Notes: generated by a model from the letters alone, not told the origin. Counted from the stretch's first letter, positions 37,026-45,826 are shown. The stretch is 64,000 bases of DNA from Clostridium lentum (GCF_014287815.1 NZ_JACOOQ010000011.1:30813-94812), one strand, 5' to 3'. Program-made: numbers and translations.

Positions 37026-37478
37026 TTATATAATGTTTCTTTTCCACATAATCATGGCATCTTCGCCATTATCATCATAATATTTTTTTCTTATGCCTTC
37101 ATTAATAAATCCTGCCTTGGCATAAAGCTTTTGTGCAGCAATATTAGATACTCTTACTTCAAGAGTTATATCTGGACAATTTTCTTTTTGGCAGATATCA
37201 AATAAGGAAGATAATAAATTATAGCCGATGCCAAGACGCTTAAAATCAACATCAACTGCTATGTTTGTAATATTGCCTTCACCAGCAATAATCCACATTC
37301 CTGCAAAGCCTATTACTTTATTACTATGGGAATCAATAGCAACAACATATCTAGCAAGAGTATTAGTAATCTCTTGACTTATAGATTCTAAGCTCCAAGG
37401 AATATGAAAGGAGTTTTTGCTTAACTCAAAAACTCCTTGTACATGGGATGAATCCATTGGCTTATACAATATGGCCAT
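37026..37478 (-). CDS. rimI: Ribosomal protein alanine N-acetyltransferase RimI
   Basis: RimI acetylates the N-terminus of ribosomal protein S18 in E. coli. The 150-residue protein is a GNAT enzyme with the acetyl-CoA loop FKRLGIGYNLL (about 80-90), ITLEVRVSNIAAQKLYAKAGFINEGIRKKYY and a C-terminal DAMIMWK. It overlaps tsaB by 17 bases in the conserved tsaE-tsaB-rimI order. The true substrate in this organism is inferred from family membership only. Confidence 0.9.
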   Translation of the reverse strand: MAILYKPMDSSHVQGVFELSKNSFHIPWSLESISQEITNTLARYVVAIDSHSNKVIGFAGMWIIAGEGNITNIAVDVDFKRLGIGYNLLSSLFDICQKENCPDITLEVRVSNIAAQKLYAKAGFINEGIRKKYYDDNGEDAMIMWKRNII

Positions 37479-38178
37479 TTTGCATTTTCATCCTTTGTTC
37501 TAATTCTCTTTCTGCTTGAGGCTTCTTTAGATATAAAGGTGAAGAATTTATATCATCGCATTGGCCTTGTCTTAAAAGTTCCATTCCTAGCTCTCCTAGA
37601 GCTGAAGCTTTTACAACACTTAGATGGTTAGGGGCAAACTTAGCGTTAGGAAGCTTTTCTAATAAATATTCTTTATACTTATATACTCCATCACCGGTAA
37701 AGATGACAGATTTATCTTTTTCTTGCAATATTTCTACTAGTTCATCTAAAGAAAGAGCACTATAGTCAATTATTTTTGAAAGTTCTCCATTAGAAGATTT
37801 ATACATGCATGTGAATACACTATCTCTTAATGCATCCATTATAGGACAGATTATGCCATCAAAATTAATTAGGGAATAAGCTAATGCATCTAAACTAGAA
37901 ATACTTAGATAAGGTTTATTTGAACCCATGCTTAATCCTTTTACTGTAGCCATACCTATTCTAAGACCTGTAAATGAACCAGGACCTTTAGAAACCACAA
38001 AGCCATCAACTTCGCTAATATCTATATTGCAATCATTAAGTAGCATTTCTATCTTTTCCATAAGGATTACAGAATGTTCTCTTTTGAAGTTTAAGGTAAA
38101 TTCACCTAATAAATGTTCATCTTTAAGTAGTGCAACTGTAGTAACTAAAGATGAAGAGTCCATGCTTAAAACTATCAT
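37462..38178 (-). CDS. tsaB: tRNA threonylcarbamoyladenosine biosynthesis protein TsaB
   Basis: TsaB is an ASKHA-fold scaffold that works with TsaD and TsaE to put threonylcarbamoyl on A37 of tRNAs. The 238-residue protein starts MIVLSMDSSSLVTTVALLKD and has DGFVVSKGPGSFTGLRIGMATVKGL (about 60-84), both family signatures. It overlaps tsaE by 4 bases (ATGA) and rimI by 17, so translation is coupled. tsaD is not in the window. tsaC, which supplies the substrate, is at 1.9 kb. Confidence 0.95.
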   Translation of the reverse strand: MIVLSMDSSSLVTTVALLKDEHLLGEFTLNFKREHSVILMEKIEMLLNDCNIDISEVDGFVVSKGPGSFTGLRIGMATVKGLSMGSNKPYLSISSLDALAYSLINFDGIICPIMDALRDSVFTCMYKSSNGELSKIIDYSALSLDELVEILQEKDKSVIFTGDGVYKYKEYLLEKLPNAKFAPNHLSVVKASALGELGMELLRQGQCDDINSSPLYLKKPQAERELEQRMKMQNGHIV

Positions 38179-38636
38179 ACTTTTAACTCCTTTATGTAAT
38201 TATATCTTTCACCATATGGTGTTAATGTAATGGTTCTGAAATTTTCTCCATTATCAAGATTTTTTTCAATATGAATATGTAAATATTCCTTTGGTAGAAT
38301 ATCTTCTATATAGTTAGCCCATTCAATTATTGAAACTGCATCTGAAAATATATAATCATCAAAACCAATGGCATATATTTCATCAGGGTCTGAAACTCTA
38401 TAAACATCAAAGTGATTTAATTTTAATCTTCCAGAATCGTATTCGTTAACTATTGTAAATGTTGGACTTGTTATGTATTCATCAATGCTAAGGCCCTTAG
38501 CAATTCCTTTTGTTATATGAGTTTTACCAGTACCTAAATCACCAGTTAGACATATAATATCCCCAGCATTAAGTAATTTTCCAAGTTCATAACCTATGGA
38601 AGTAGTTTCTTCTATGTTACTAACAGAAAAAATCAT
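38175..38636 (-). CDS. tsaE: tRNA threonylcarbamoyladenosine biosynthesis ATPase TsaE
   Basis: TsaE is the small P-loop ATPase that resets the TsaB-TsaD complex. The 153-residue protein has the N-terminal SVSNIEETTSIGYELGKLL, Walker A GDLGTGKTHITKGIA (about 35-49), SPTFTIVNEY, LNHFDVYRVSDPDE and VSIIEWANYIEDILP. GAAAGGAGAGG precedes its ATG on the reverse strand, and it is the first gene of the tsaE-tsaB-rimI operon. Confidence 0.96.
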   Translation of the reverse strand: MIFSVSNIEETTSIGYELGKLLNAGDIICLTGDLGTGKTHITKGIAKGLSIDEYITSPTFTIVNEYDSGRLKLNHFDVYRVSDPDEIYAIGFDDYIFSDAVSIIEWANYIEDILPKEYLHIHIEKNLDNGENFRTITLTPYGERYNYIKELKV

Positions 38637-38755
38637 ATTTCCTCTCCTTTCAACAATAAAGCTTAATTACATAAATTAAACTAATATTTCTCTAACTTAT
38701 ATTCTATCCAAAATATATAAAAAAGAAAAGAATTATATAAATTAGAATAAAAATA

Positions 38756-38784
38756 TTGATTTTTGTAATATTTCATTATATAAT
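38756..38784 (+). promoter_or_regulatory. Promoter of tRNA-Trp copy 1
   Basis: TTGATT (38756-38761), a 17-base spacer and TATAAT (38779-38784), ending 13 bases before the tRNA. Confidence 0.7.
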
Positions 38785-38797
38785 ATACTTTGTACTT

Positions 38798-38872
38798 AGG
38801 GGTATGGCTCAACGGTAGAGTAGTGGTCTCCAAAACCATTGGTTGTGGGTTCAAATCCTACTGCCCCTGCCA
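38798..38872 (+). tRNA. tRNA-Trp (CCA), copy 1
   Basis: 75-nt tRNA with acceptor AGGGGTA/TGCCCCT, anticodon CCA in CTCCAAA, G discriminator and encoded CCA. It is identical in all 75 bases to the gene at 42742-42816. Confidence 0.97.
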
Positions 38873-38874
38873 GT

Positions 38875-38908
38875 AAAACTAGTAAGTAATACTTGCTAGT
38901 TTTTTTTA
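38875..38908 (+). terminator. Terminator of tRNA-Trp copy 1
   Basis: AAAACTAGTAAG pairs with CTTGCTAGTTTT (one mismatch as T-G) and is followed by eight T residues. Confidence 0.85.
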
Positions 38909-39027
38909 TGCGTAAAAATATATATTTATATAAAATTAATTTTTATTTTTTAACATTTTCACCTTTATGTAAATATTATATAAGAGGAAAGAAGTATTCT
39001 TATATAAAAATCAAGGAGGATGAAAAC

Positions 39028-40137
39028 GTGAGTAGTTATAAAGGAATTGATATTTCTAGTTATCAAGGGTACGATATTGACTTTTCGGCAGTAAGAAATA
39101 GTGGAGTTGAAATATGTATTGTGAAAGCTACTGAAAGTACCACATATACCAATATGTATTTTGATAACCATGCTTCTGGAGCTTTAAATGCAGGGCTTAA
39201 TGTTGGTTTTTATCATTTCTTCAGAGGGCAAGGAATAGCAGAAGCTGATTATTTTTGTAGTGTAATAAATAAATATAAAGATAGAATGACCATAAAACCT
39301 GTTATTGACGTTGAAGTATCAATGGCTGATATAAATAATCAGGTTTTATTATTTATTAATAGGGTAAAGCAAGTTTTAGGATTAGATTGTGTAATATATT
39401 CAGGTGCATATTTTGCTGGAGATAATCTTATAGATATAAATCTTTTAAATTATGGACTTTGGGTTGCTCATTATTATGTATCAACTCCAACACTAAGAGG
39501 TATTTGGACTGGATTTGTAGGACATCAATATTCAGATCAAGGGATAATTCCTGGAATAAATGCATATGTAGATTTAAATACTTTTTATGATGGAATGTTT
39601 ATTGGAACTCCAGGCAGCGGAGAAAGTACAGGTGGAGTAACTCCAGCACCAGTAGGAAGAACAAAGAATTTAGATGGAACTTATACAGTGAAGAGTAATG
39701 ATACTTTAAGTGCCATTGCCAATGATTTTGGTGTTACAGTAGATCAGCTTGTAAGATGGAATAATATTTCTAATCCTAACTTAATAACAGTAGGGCAAAT
39801 TTTATATTTTTCAGATAAGTCTTCTTCAGGATTAGGTCAAGGAATAACTTATGTAGTGCAAGCTGGAGATACCTTAAGCGGAATAGCAACAAAATTTGGG
39901 ACAACAGTAGCAAATTTAGTATCATTAAACAATATAAGTGATCCTAATTTGATATATGTAGGTCAAGTTTTAAAGTTACCATCATCAGGAAATAGTAGTA
40001 GAACTTATATTGTACAGGAAGGTGATACTTTAAGCTCTATAGCAACAAAGTTTGGCACAACAGTAGTAAATTTAGTATCATTAAACAATATAAGCAATGC
40101 AAATTTGATATATGTAGGACAAGTTTTATATGTATAA
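39028..40137 (+). CDS. GH25 lysozyme with three LysM repeats
   Basis: GH25 muramidases cut the MurNAc-GlcNAc bond of peptidoglycan. Residues 1-200 form the GH25 domain: [14 protein letters not shown] (catalytic Asp near 8), KPVIDVEVS (Asp/Glu near 94-96), and [12 protein letters not shown]. Three LysM wall-binding repeats follow (about 210-370), each with YxVxxxDTLSxIAxxFG and NLIxVGQxL; the last two are nearly identical to each other. Translation starts at GTG 39028 behind AAGGAGGATG, and this leaves no signal peptide. It may be an autolysin exported by another route, released by lysis, or of phage origin. Confidence 0.93.
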   Translation: MSSYKGIDISSYQGYDIDFSAVRNSGVEICIVKATESTTYTNMYFDNHASGALNAGLNVGFYHFFRGQGIAEADYFCSVINKYKDRMTIKPVIDVEVSMADINNQVLLFINRVKQVLGLDCVIYSGAYFAGDNLIDINLLNYGLWVAHYYVSTPTLRGIWTGFVGHQYSDQGIIPGINAYVDLNTFYDGMFIGTPGSGESTGGVTPAPVGRTKNLDGTYTVKSNDTLSAIANDFGVTVDQLVRWNNISNPNLITVGQILYFSDKSSSGLGQGITYVVQAGDTLSGIATKFGTTVANLVSLNNISDPNLIYVGQVLKLPSSGNSSRTYIVQEGDTLSSIATKFGTTVVNLVSLNNISNANLIYVGQVLYV

Positions 40138-40237
40138 TTAATTTATAGAAGAAAATAAAAAAAGTTTATGATTTATAATTAGTCTGCATTAACATAGTAA
40201 TATGATTGCTTTAGCAAGTATTATTCATGTTAATGCT

Positions 40238-40264
40238 TATAATATAAAAACGAACAAATGTTTG
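40238..40264 (+). promoter_or_regulatory. LexA-like SOS box overlapping the predicted start of recQ transcription
   Basis: CGAAC-AAAT-GTTTG (40251-40264) differs from the Gram-positive SOS box CGAAC-N4-GTTCG at one base. A TATAAT at 40238-40243 puts the start point inside it. No good -35 is seen. The box is 60 bases before the recQ ATG. Confidence 0.6.
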
Positions 40265-40324
40265 AATAGAAAAATAAAGAATGTTAATAATTTTAAATAA
40301 AAAAGAATAGTCAGGAGTGATAAG

Positions 40325-42502
40325 ATGATAAATAGAGCAAGAGAAGTCCTTAAAGAATATTATGGATATGATTCATTTAGAGAAAGGCAAGAGGAAATTA
40401 TTACGTCTATTTTAGAGGGAAAAGATGTAGTAACAATTATGCCAACTGGTGGCGGAAAATCTATATGTTATCAGGTGCCTGCCCTTATATTAGATGGATT
40501 TACTATTGTAATTTCTCCCTTAATATCTTTAATGAAGGATCAAGTTGATAATATTAAAAATATGGGGATTAAAAGTGCATATATAAATTCAACCTTAAGT
40601 GAGAACGAAATTAAGAGTATATTAAATGATGTAATTAAAAATGAGGTGAAAATTCTCTATGTTGCACCAGAAAGATTGGAATCAACAGAATTCTTAAATT
40701 TGATAACAAGGGTAAAAATATCACAAATTGCTGTAGATGAAGCACATTGTATATCACAATGGGGACATGATTTTAGAAGTAGTTATAGAAGGATAAGTAA
40801 GTTTATTGATTTGTTAGTATATAGACCAATAATAACAGCTTTTACAGCTACTGCCACTGAGGAAGTCAGAAGAGATATTATAAATCTATTAAGGCTTAAT
40901 GAACCGAAAATTTTTATCACTGGATTTGATAGGAAGAATTTAAAAATAACCATAGAAAAAGCTGTAGTGAAGAAGCAGTATATTTTGGATTACATAAATA
41001 GTAGCGAAGGTGCCAGTGGAATAATTTATTGTGCCACCAGAAAAGATGTAGATATTATATATGAAATGCTTATAGCAAATAATATAAAGGGTGAAAGATA
41101 TCATGCAGGATTAAATGATGAAGAGCGTAGGGTAGCACAGGAACGATTTATTTATGATCAGGCCAATGTGATGGTAGCTACTAATGCTTTTGGAATGGGA
41201 ATTGATAAGCCTGATATCAGATATGTAATACACTATAATATGCCTAAAAGCTTGGAAGGATATTATCAGGAAATAGGAAGAGCTGGTAGAGATGGTGAGG
41301 AAAGTGAATGTATAATGCTTTTTTCACCTTCAGATGTACAGACACAAAGATACATTATAGATATAGGTACTTCTAACAGTGTTAGAAAAGAAAAGGAATA
41401 TGCAAAGCTTCAGACGATGGTAAACCTAATATATACACAAGAATGTTATAGAAAATATATTCTTAATTATTTTGGTGAAGAATATGAAGGGAACTGCAAT
41501 AAATGTAGTAATTGTGATACAGAGCAAAGCAAGGAAGACAAGACCATAGATGCTCAAAAGGTTATATCTTGTGTATATAGGGTAAAAAGAGGTTATGGTG
41601 TTGGCATGCTTGTAGATGTTTTACGTGGTTCAAAAAATAAAAAATTATTGGATTTAAAATTAAATGAAGTTAGTACTTATGGCATAATGAAGGATTATTC
41701 AAAGGATAATCTTACGGAGTTTATCAATACCTTAATCGCTTTAGGATATTTAAATTATGGCGGTGAATATCCAGTAGTTAGCTTAAATAATAATTCTATG
41801 GATATAGTAAAAGGTAAAAGAACTGTGTGGATTAGAGAACATAAAATCAATAAGGCTAGTTTTACAGTTGATAATGAATTATTTGAGATATTAAGAAGAC
41901 TAAGGCATGAAATTGCAGTTGGTGAAAAGGTGCCACCATATATGGTATTTGGAGACAGTACACTAAAAGAATTAAGTTCAAGAATGCCTGTAGATAAAGA
42001 ACAGATGTTAGAGGTTAGTGGTGTAGGTGAAAGAAAATATGATAAGTATGGTCAGCAATTTATTGAAAAGATAATGAATTATTTAAATAGTAATAATATA
42101 AATCATATATGGATATCAAAAGCTAAGAGTGATATATCAATAGAAGAAAAGAAAAATAATATAGAGGGTAGCAAAAATATTAAAGAAAAATCATATATAA
42201 ATACAGTGGAGATGTTAAGAGTATGTGGTAGTTTAAGGAAGACTGCTGGAGAAAGAGAATTAACGCTTACTACCATTATTTCTCATGTTGAAAAATATAT
42301 AAGTGAAGGAAATAGCATAGATTTTAAAATAGACTTTAGTGATATATTTAATGAACAGGATGAGGAAATAGTAAAGGGAGTCATTAAGAATGTGGGCTTT
42401 AATAAACTTAAGGCAATAAAGGAAGAGGTTCCAAGCAATATAAGCTATGATGCTATAAAAGGAATCATTCTTAAAAAGATAATTGAAGAATCAGCCTCTT
42501 AA
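40325..42502 (+). CDS. recQ: ATP-dependent DNA helicase RecQ
   Basis: RecQ unwinds DNA 3' to 5' in recombination and fork repair. The 725-residue protein has Walker A MPTGGGKSICYQ (about 39-50), DEAH box VDEAHCISQWGHDFR, TAFTATATEEVRRD, motif VI YQEIGRAGRDGEES, an RQC zinc cluster (Cys pattern ECYRKYILNYF...CNKCSNC), and an HRDC domain (about 515-585). A C-terminal extension of about 130 residues resembles the helix-turn-helix tails of many Firmicute RecQ proteins. CAGGAGTG precedes the ATG. Confidence 0.95.
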   Translation: MINRAREVLKEYYGYDSFRERQEEIITSILEGKDVVTIMPTGGGKSICYQVPALILDGFTIVISPLISLMKDQVDNIKNMGIKSAYINSTLSENEIKSILNDVIKNEVKILYVAPERLESTEFLNLITRVKISQIAVDEAHCISQWGHDFRSSYRRISKFIDLLVYRPIITAFTATATEEVRRDIINLLRLNEPKIFITGFDRKNLKITIEKAVVKKQYILDYINSSEGASGIIYCATRKDVDIIYEMLIANNIKGERYHAGLNDEERRVAQERFIYDQANVMVATNAFGMGIDKPDIRYVIHYNMPKSLEGYYQEIGRAGRDGEESECIMLFSPSDVQTQRYIIDIGTSNSVRKEKEYAKLQTMVNLIYTQECYRKYILNYFGEEYEGNCNKCSNCDTEQSKEDKTIDAQKVISCVYRVKRGYGVGMLVDVLRGSKNKKLLDLKLNEVSTYGIMKDYSKDNLTEFINTLIALGYLNYGGEYPVVSLNNNSMDIVKGKRTVWIREHKINKASFTVDNELFEILRRLRHEIAVGEKVPPYMVFGDSTLKELSSRMPVDKEQMLEVSGVGERKYDKYGQQFIEKIMNYLNSNNINHIWISKAKSDISIEEKKNNIEGSKNIKEKSYINTVEMLRVCGSLRKTAGERELTLTTIISHVEKYISEGNSIDFKIDFSDIFNEQDEEIVKGVIKNVGFNKLKAIKEEVPSNISYDAIKGIILKKIIEESAS

Positions 42503-42525
42503 ATAAATTTCAGGGAAATTTATTT

Positions 42526-42650
42526 AATGATGAATGATGAATTACGAATGATGAATTAAGGTTGAAACTCATAGAGTTTCTAAAAAATATATATTTCTAA
42601 ACTCCCTTAAAGGAGTTTATTCCACAATTCATCACTCATCATTCATCATT
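42526..42650. repeat. MITE-like palindromic repeat, copy 2
   Basis: 125 bp bounded by a perfect 14-bp terminal inverted repeat (AATGATGAATGATG with CATCATTCATCATT). It holds the same two inner hairpins as copy 1: GAAACTC...GAGTTTC and TAAACTCC...GGAGTTTA. It follows recQ by 23 bases. The 450-base gap from recQ to the histidine kinase gene holds this, a promoter, tRNA-Trp copy 2 and its terminator. Confidence 0.88.
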
Positions 42651-42699
42651 ATTTAAGTTCATCATTAATAAAAACTTTGTTATTGTAGGAAAAAACTTG

Positions 42700-42729
42700 T
42701 TGACATATTATTGTGGACTATGATAAAAT
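42700..42729 (+). promoter_or_regulatory. Promoter of tRNA-Trp copy 2
   Basis: Perfect TTGACA (42700-42705) and TAAAAT (42724-42729) with an 18-base spacer, 12 bases before the tRNA. Confidence 0.7.
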
Positions 42730-42741
42730 AACTTTTGTCGA

Positions 42742-42816
42742 AGGGGTATGGCTCAACGGTAGAGTAGTGGTCTCCAAAACCATTGGTTGTGGGTTCAAAT
42801 CCTACTGCCCCTGCCA
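42742..42816 (+). tRNA. tRNA-Trp (CCA), copy 2
   Basis: Identical over its full 75 bases to the tRNA-Trp at 38798-38872, but with unrelated promoter and terminator sequences. Confidence 0.97.
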
Positions 42817-42817
42817 C

Positions 42818-42850
42818 AAAAAAGTTAGTATTTATACTAACTTTTTTTTT
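42818..42850 (+). terminator. Terminator of tRNA-Trp copy 2
   Basis: AAAAAAGTTAGTAT pairs with ATACTAACTTTTTT, with further T residues. Confidence 0.9.
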
Positions 42851-42954
42851 GTAAATTTATATAAAAGTTTTAGTTAGTAAGGTAGAATTAAGGTATATGT
42901 TGTAAAATAATAGATAAATTGATATAATTTATAAAAAAGGGGTATATGATAATT

Positions 42955-43869
42955 ATGAAGAAAAATAAAGAGCAATTTTTATTGATTATTCTTAGTATAT
43001 TAATGGTTATTATTTTAAGTACTAACTTGTATAGTTTTATCATAGAAGAAAGCACGTTAACATCAAATATAATTTCAATTATATCATTGCTAATGCTTAT
43101 AACTTGTATAATAATTATATTAAGTTATAAAAATAATAATTTAAAAGAACAAAGAGATTCAAAAGAAATCGATAAAAATAATTACTTTATGAATTTATCT
43201 CATGAACTTAGAACTCCATTAAATATAATATTATCTACAGAACAACTTATAACTAATTTAAATTCAAGAAATGAAAATATAGATAAAGATAAATTAAATA
43301 ACTATATGGATATCTTAAGAGGAAATTCTAAAAGGCTACTTAAACTTATTAATGATATAATTGATCTATCTAAAATCCAAGAAGAGATGTATAATATTGA
43401 TATTATGGAGCATGAAATTGTATTCTTTGTAGAAGATTTAGCTCTTTCTATGAAGGAATATATTGAAGCTAAAGGAATAGAATTAATTATAGATCCGGAA
43501 ATTGAAGAAAAAATTATAGAATGTGATATAAATGATATTGAAAAATGCTTGATAAACTTAATTGGAAATGCTATGAAGTTTACTCCGGAAGGGGGAAAGA
43601 TAATTATTAGGATATCAGATTTAAACGATAAGGTTAAAATATCCATTATAGATTCTGGCATTGGCATATCTGAAAAAGATATAAATGAAATTTTTAATAG
43701 ATTTGAACAAGCTTATAATAAGAAAAGTGAAGAATTTGGTGGAAGCGGAATTGGCTTAATGCTAACTAAACAGATAATTGAATTACATAAAGGAGACCTA
43801 GTAGTAAAAAGCGAACTGGGAAAAGGAAGTGAATTTTCTATTTTATTACCTGTAAAACAATTGAAATAA
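42955..43869 (+). CDS. Membrane sensor histidine kinase (orphan)
   Basis: The 304-residue protein has two membrane helices (about 6-28 and 36-57) with almost no external loop, then a HisKA domain with phospho-acceptor His83 in NLSHELRTPLN. The HATPase domain shows the N box NLIGNAMKFTPEGG, G1 DSGIGIS, F box NRFEQ and G2 GGSGIGL. No response regulator gene is adjacent, so its partner is unknown. Two starts are possible, ATG 42946 (too close to AAGGGG) and ATG 42955; the second is chosen. The tiny loop suggests sensing within the membrane or inside the cell. Confidence 0.92.
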   Translation: MKKNKEQFLLIILSILMVIILSTNLYSFIIEESTLTSNIISIISLLMLITCIIIILSYKNNNLKEQRDSKEIDKNNYFMNLSHELRTPLNIILSTEQLITNLNSRNENIDKDKLNNYMDILRGNSKRLLKLINDIIDLSKIQEEMYNIDIMEHEIVFFVEDLALSMKEYIEAKGIELIIDPEIEEKIIECDINDIEKCLINLIGNAMKFTPEGGKIIIRISDLNDKVKISIIDSGIGISEKDINEIFNRFEQAYNKKSEEFGGSGIGLMLTKQIIELHKGDLVVKSELGKGSEFSILLPVKQLK

Positions 43870-43934
43870 AAGGTTTACTTATACGTTGACAACGTTTTTA
43901 TGTAATGATAGTATATAATAAAATAATATAGATG

Positions 43935-43975
43935 CCTAAATTAAGATGAGCTTAGTTTAGGTTTTTATATTTTAT
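43935..43975 (+). terminator. Leader attenuator hairpin before the PRD antiterminator gene
   Basis: CCTAAA pairs with TTTAGG and, inside it, TAAG with CTTA, followed by TTTTTATATTTT. It lies 20 bases before the start codon, so it looks like a terminator in the 5' leader and not the end of another gene. Confidence 0.65.
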
Positions 43976-43994
43976 GTAGAAGATGAGGTAATCA

Positions 43995-44843
43995 ATGATA
44001 GTAGAAAAGGTATTAAATAATAATGTTGTTGTATCTATAGAACCAAAGACAAGGAAAGAAATAATTCTAATGGGGCAAGGAATAGCCTTTGGTAAAAAAA
44101 TAGGGCAAGAAATTGACGAAAGTAAAATTGAAAAAAGATTTATGGTAGAAGACAAGACCCTAGGTGATAAGATAAAAAAACTTATCAATCAAATACCTGA
44201 AGGTGTCTTTGAACTTGCTGATGAAATAATTTCTTATGCATCTAAAGAATTAGACACAGAATTAGACAAGCAAATATATATTTCATTATCAGATCATATA
44301 GCATTTGCTATAAAAAGGTTTAAAAATAATATAAGTTTAAAAAATGATTTACTTAATGAAATTAGAAGAATACATAAAAAAGAATTTAAAGTGGCATTAT
44401 GGGCTGTTGAATATTTAAATGAACGATTAGGAATAGATCTTCCAGAAGATGAAGCAGGCTTTATAGCACTTCATTTTGTTAATGCAGCATATAATAGAAA
44501 TACCACTGAATCAATTACTTCTACTAAGATAATAAAGGAAATCTTACAAATTATCAGATTAAACTATCAATTAGAATTTAATGAGGATGATTTGAATTAT
44601 GATAGATTGCTTACTCATTTAAAATATTTCACTAAGAGAATTATTACTAATAGCAAAGATGAGAGTACTAGTGATGAAATCTTTGCAAAGATTATTGAAA
44701 ATAGCTATTCTGAAGCTTATAAATGTGCACTGAAGATAAAAGAATATATAGAAAATACTTATAATTATGAAGTTAATGAAGATGAGATAATATATTTAAC
44801 AATGCATATTCATAGAGTTGTTTTAGCTGCAAGAGAAAATTAA
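43995..44843 (+). CDS. BglG/LicT-family PRD transcription antiterminator (orphan)
   Basis: These proteins bind a leader RNA hairpin and prevent termination when the PTS permits, controlling sugar genes. The 282-residue protein has an N-terminal RNA-binding CAT domain (about 1-57, VEKVLNNNVVVSI...GQGIAFGKK) and two PRD domains with candidate phosphorylation histidines: SLSDHIAF and IALHFVN in PRD1, LLTHLKYF and TMHIHRVV in PRD2. No PTS or glucosidase gene adjoins it. The attenuator hairpin in its own leader suggests autoregulation. A terminator follows. Confidence 0.93.
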   Translation: MIVEKVLNNNVVVSIEPKTRKEIILMGQGIAFGKKIGQEIDESKIEKRFMVEDKTLGDKIKKLINQIPEGVFELADEIISYASKELDTELDKQIYISLSDHIAFAIKRFKNNISLKNDLLNEIRRIHKKEFKVALWAVEYLNERLGIDLPEDEAGFIALHFVNAAYNRNTTESITSTKIIKEILQIIRLNYQLEFNEDDLNYDRLLTHLKYFTKRIITNSKDESTSDEIFAKIIENSYSEAYKCALKIKEYIENTYNYEVNEDEIIYLTMHIHRVVLAAREN

Positions 44844-44844
44844 A

Positions 44845-44882
44845 AAAAATACGGAGCTGAATTTTTTCAGCTCCGTATTTTC
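44845..44882. terminator. Bidirectional terminator between the PRD gene and the phytase gene
   Basis: AAAATACGGAGCTGA pairs with TCAGCTCCGTATTTT, a perfect 15-bp stem with T runs on both strands, between convergent genes. Confidence 0.93.
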
Positions 44883-45717
44883 ATTGTTTAATCCATTGAG
44901 AAAATTTAATACTATAGTTGTCAGTTTTATTTTCTTCAACATAATTATAAAAGGCATTTAGGAAATAAGCTCTATCTACATCATCAGTCAAGGTAATTCC
45001 ACCCATATTATATTGATAACATAAAATTTGATCTAAAGATAAATTACCGTTATCAGTCATAATTTGATATAATACCATAAAAGTAGTAGTTCGACCCTCA
45101 CCTGCATCACAATGGAAATGAAGATGTTGTCCTTCAGGTTTATTTTTAATAAAATCTACAAAATCATCTATTACAGTAGTAGATGGAATTCCACCATCCT
45201 TAACAGCAAAACGCTGATATTTTAACCCATTTTTATTAATTGCATTATTTTCAGTGGAAACAGAATCAACAGTAATATTAGTTAAAACTTTACCAAGTTT
45301 ATCATATATATTTATTTGTGAATTTTGCTTAATGGAATTTAATAATTTATCTTCAGTAGAAATGGTTTCTTCTGTGGTAAATCCATTATTTAAATCTTTA
45401 CCAATGCTGTAGAAGCTGATAGCTAAATCATTTATAAATCCATGAGATTCTTGTCTTAAATCAACTATGCATATATCAGGTTTATTTATGGAGTTTTTTA
45501 TATTTTCTATTTGAGAAGGTGTAAATTGTGCACTACCTGAAATATTTAAATTAGTTAAATCTCTAAAACGATTTGGAAGTCCAGTGATTGCATCACTATC
45601 TTTCACAATTAAAGTTTCATTTTTATTGCTAAAGGATATTGGAAAGGCTGATACTAATTGAAAAATTAGTAAAACATATAGAAAAAGACTGCAGAATTTT
45701 ATAGTTTTAATTTTCAT
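44881..45717 (-). CDS. Secreted protein-tyrosine-phosphatase-like inositol polyphosphatase (cysteine phytase family)
   Basis: The 278-residue protein has a signal peptide (about 1-24, hydrophobic LFLYVLLIFQLVSA) and the PTP-loop HCDAGEGRTTTFM with nucleophile Cys203 and Arg209. HCxAGxGRTT and the upstream VDLRQESHGFIND are the hallmarks of PTP-like phytases such as the Selenomonas enzyme, which remove phosphates from inositol hexakisphosphate. Asp174 (FAVKDGG) is the likely general acid. An alternative substrate, phosphoprotein or phosphoinositide, cannot be excluded. AGGAGG precedes the ATG on the reverse strand. No partner genes are adjacent. Confidence 0.85.
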   Translation of the reverse strand: MKIKTIKFCSLFLYVLLIFQLVSAFPISFSNKNETLIVKDSDAITGLPNRFRDLTNLNISGSAQFTPSQIENIKNSINKPDICIVDLRQESHGFINDLAISFYSIGKDLNNGFTTEETISTEDKLLNSIKQNSQINIYDKLGKVLTNITVDSVSTENNAINKNGLKYQRFAVKDGGIPSTTVIDDFVDFIKNKPEGQHLHFHCDAGEGRTTTFMVLYQIMTDNGNLSLDQILCYQYNMGGITLTDDVDRAYFLNAFYNYVEENKTDNYSIKFSQWIKQ

Positions 45718-45797
45718 ATTAAACCTCCTAAATTATATTTATAAACAGTATTATTTTTTGTTAGGAAAAAAATATTATTCTTTATAAATTTTTATAT

Positions 45798-45826
45798 GCA
45801 TAATATAAAGATACTGGGGCAATATA
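45798..45826 (+). promoter_or_regulatory. Possible sigma-G promoter of the SASP gene
   Basis: GCATA (45798-45802), a 17-base spacer and CAATATA (45820-45826) match the sigma-G pattern (GHATR, N17-18, CATWHTA) with one -10 mismatch. SASP genes are classical sigma-G targets. Confidence 0.45.

Noticed and set aside
42736..42742. TGTCGAA (Spo0A box) before tRNA-Trp copy 2
   Set aside because: It overlaps the first base of the tRNA and there is no reason for Spo0A control; a 7-base match is easily random.
43886..43919. TTGACA and TATAAT before the PRD antiterminator gene as a promoter pair
   Set aside because: The spacer would be 22 bases, too long for sigma-A. A promoter is likely in this region but cannot be placed.
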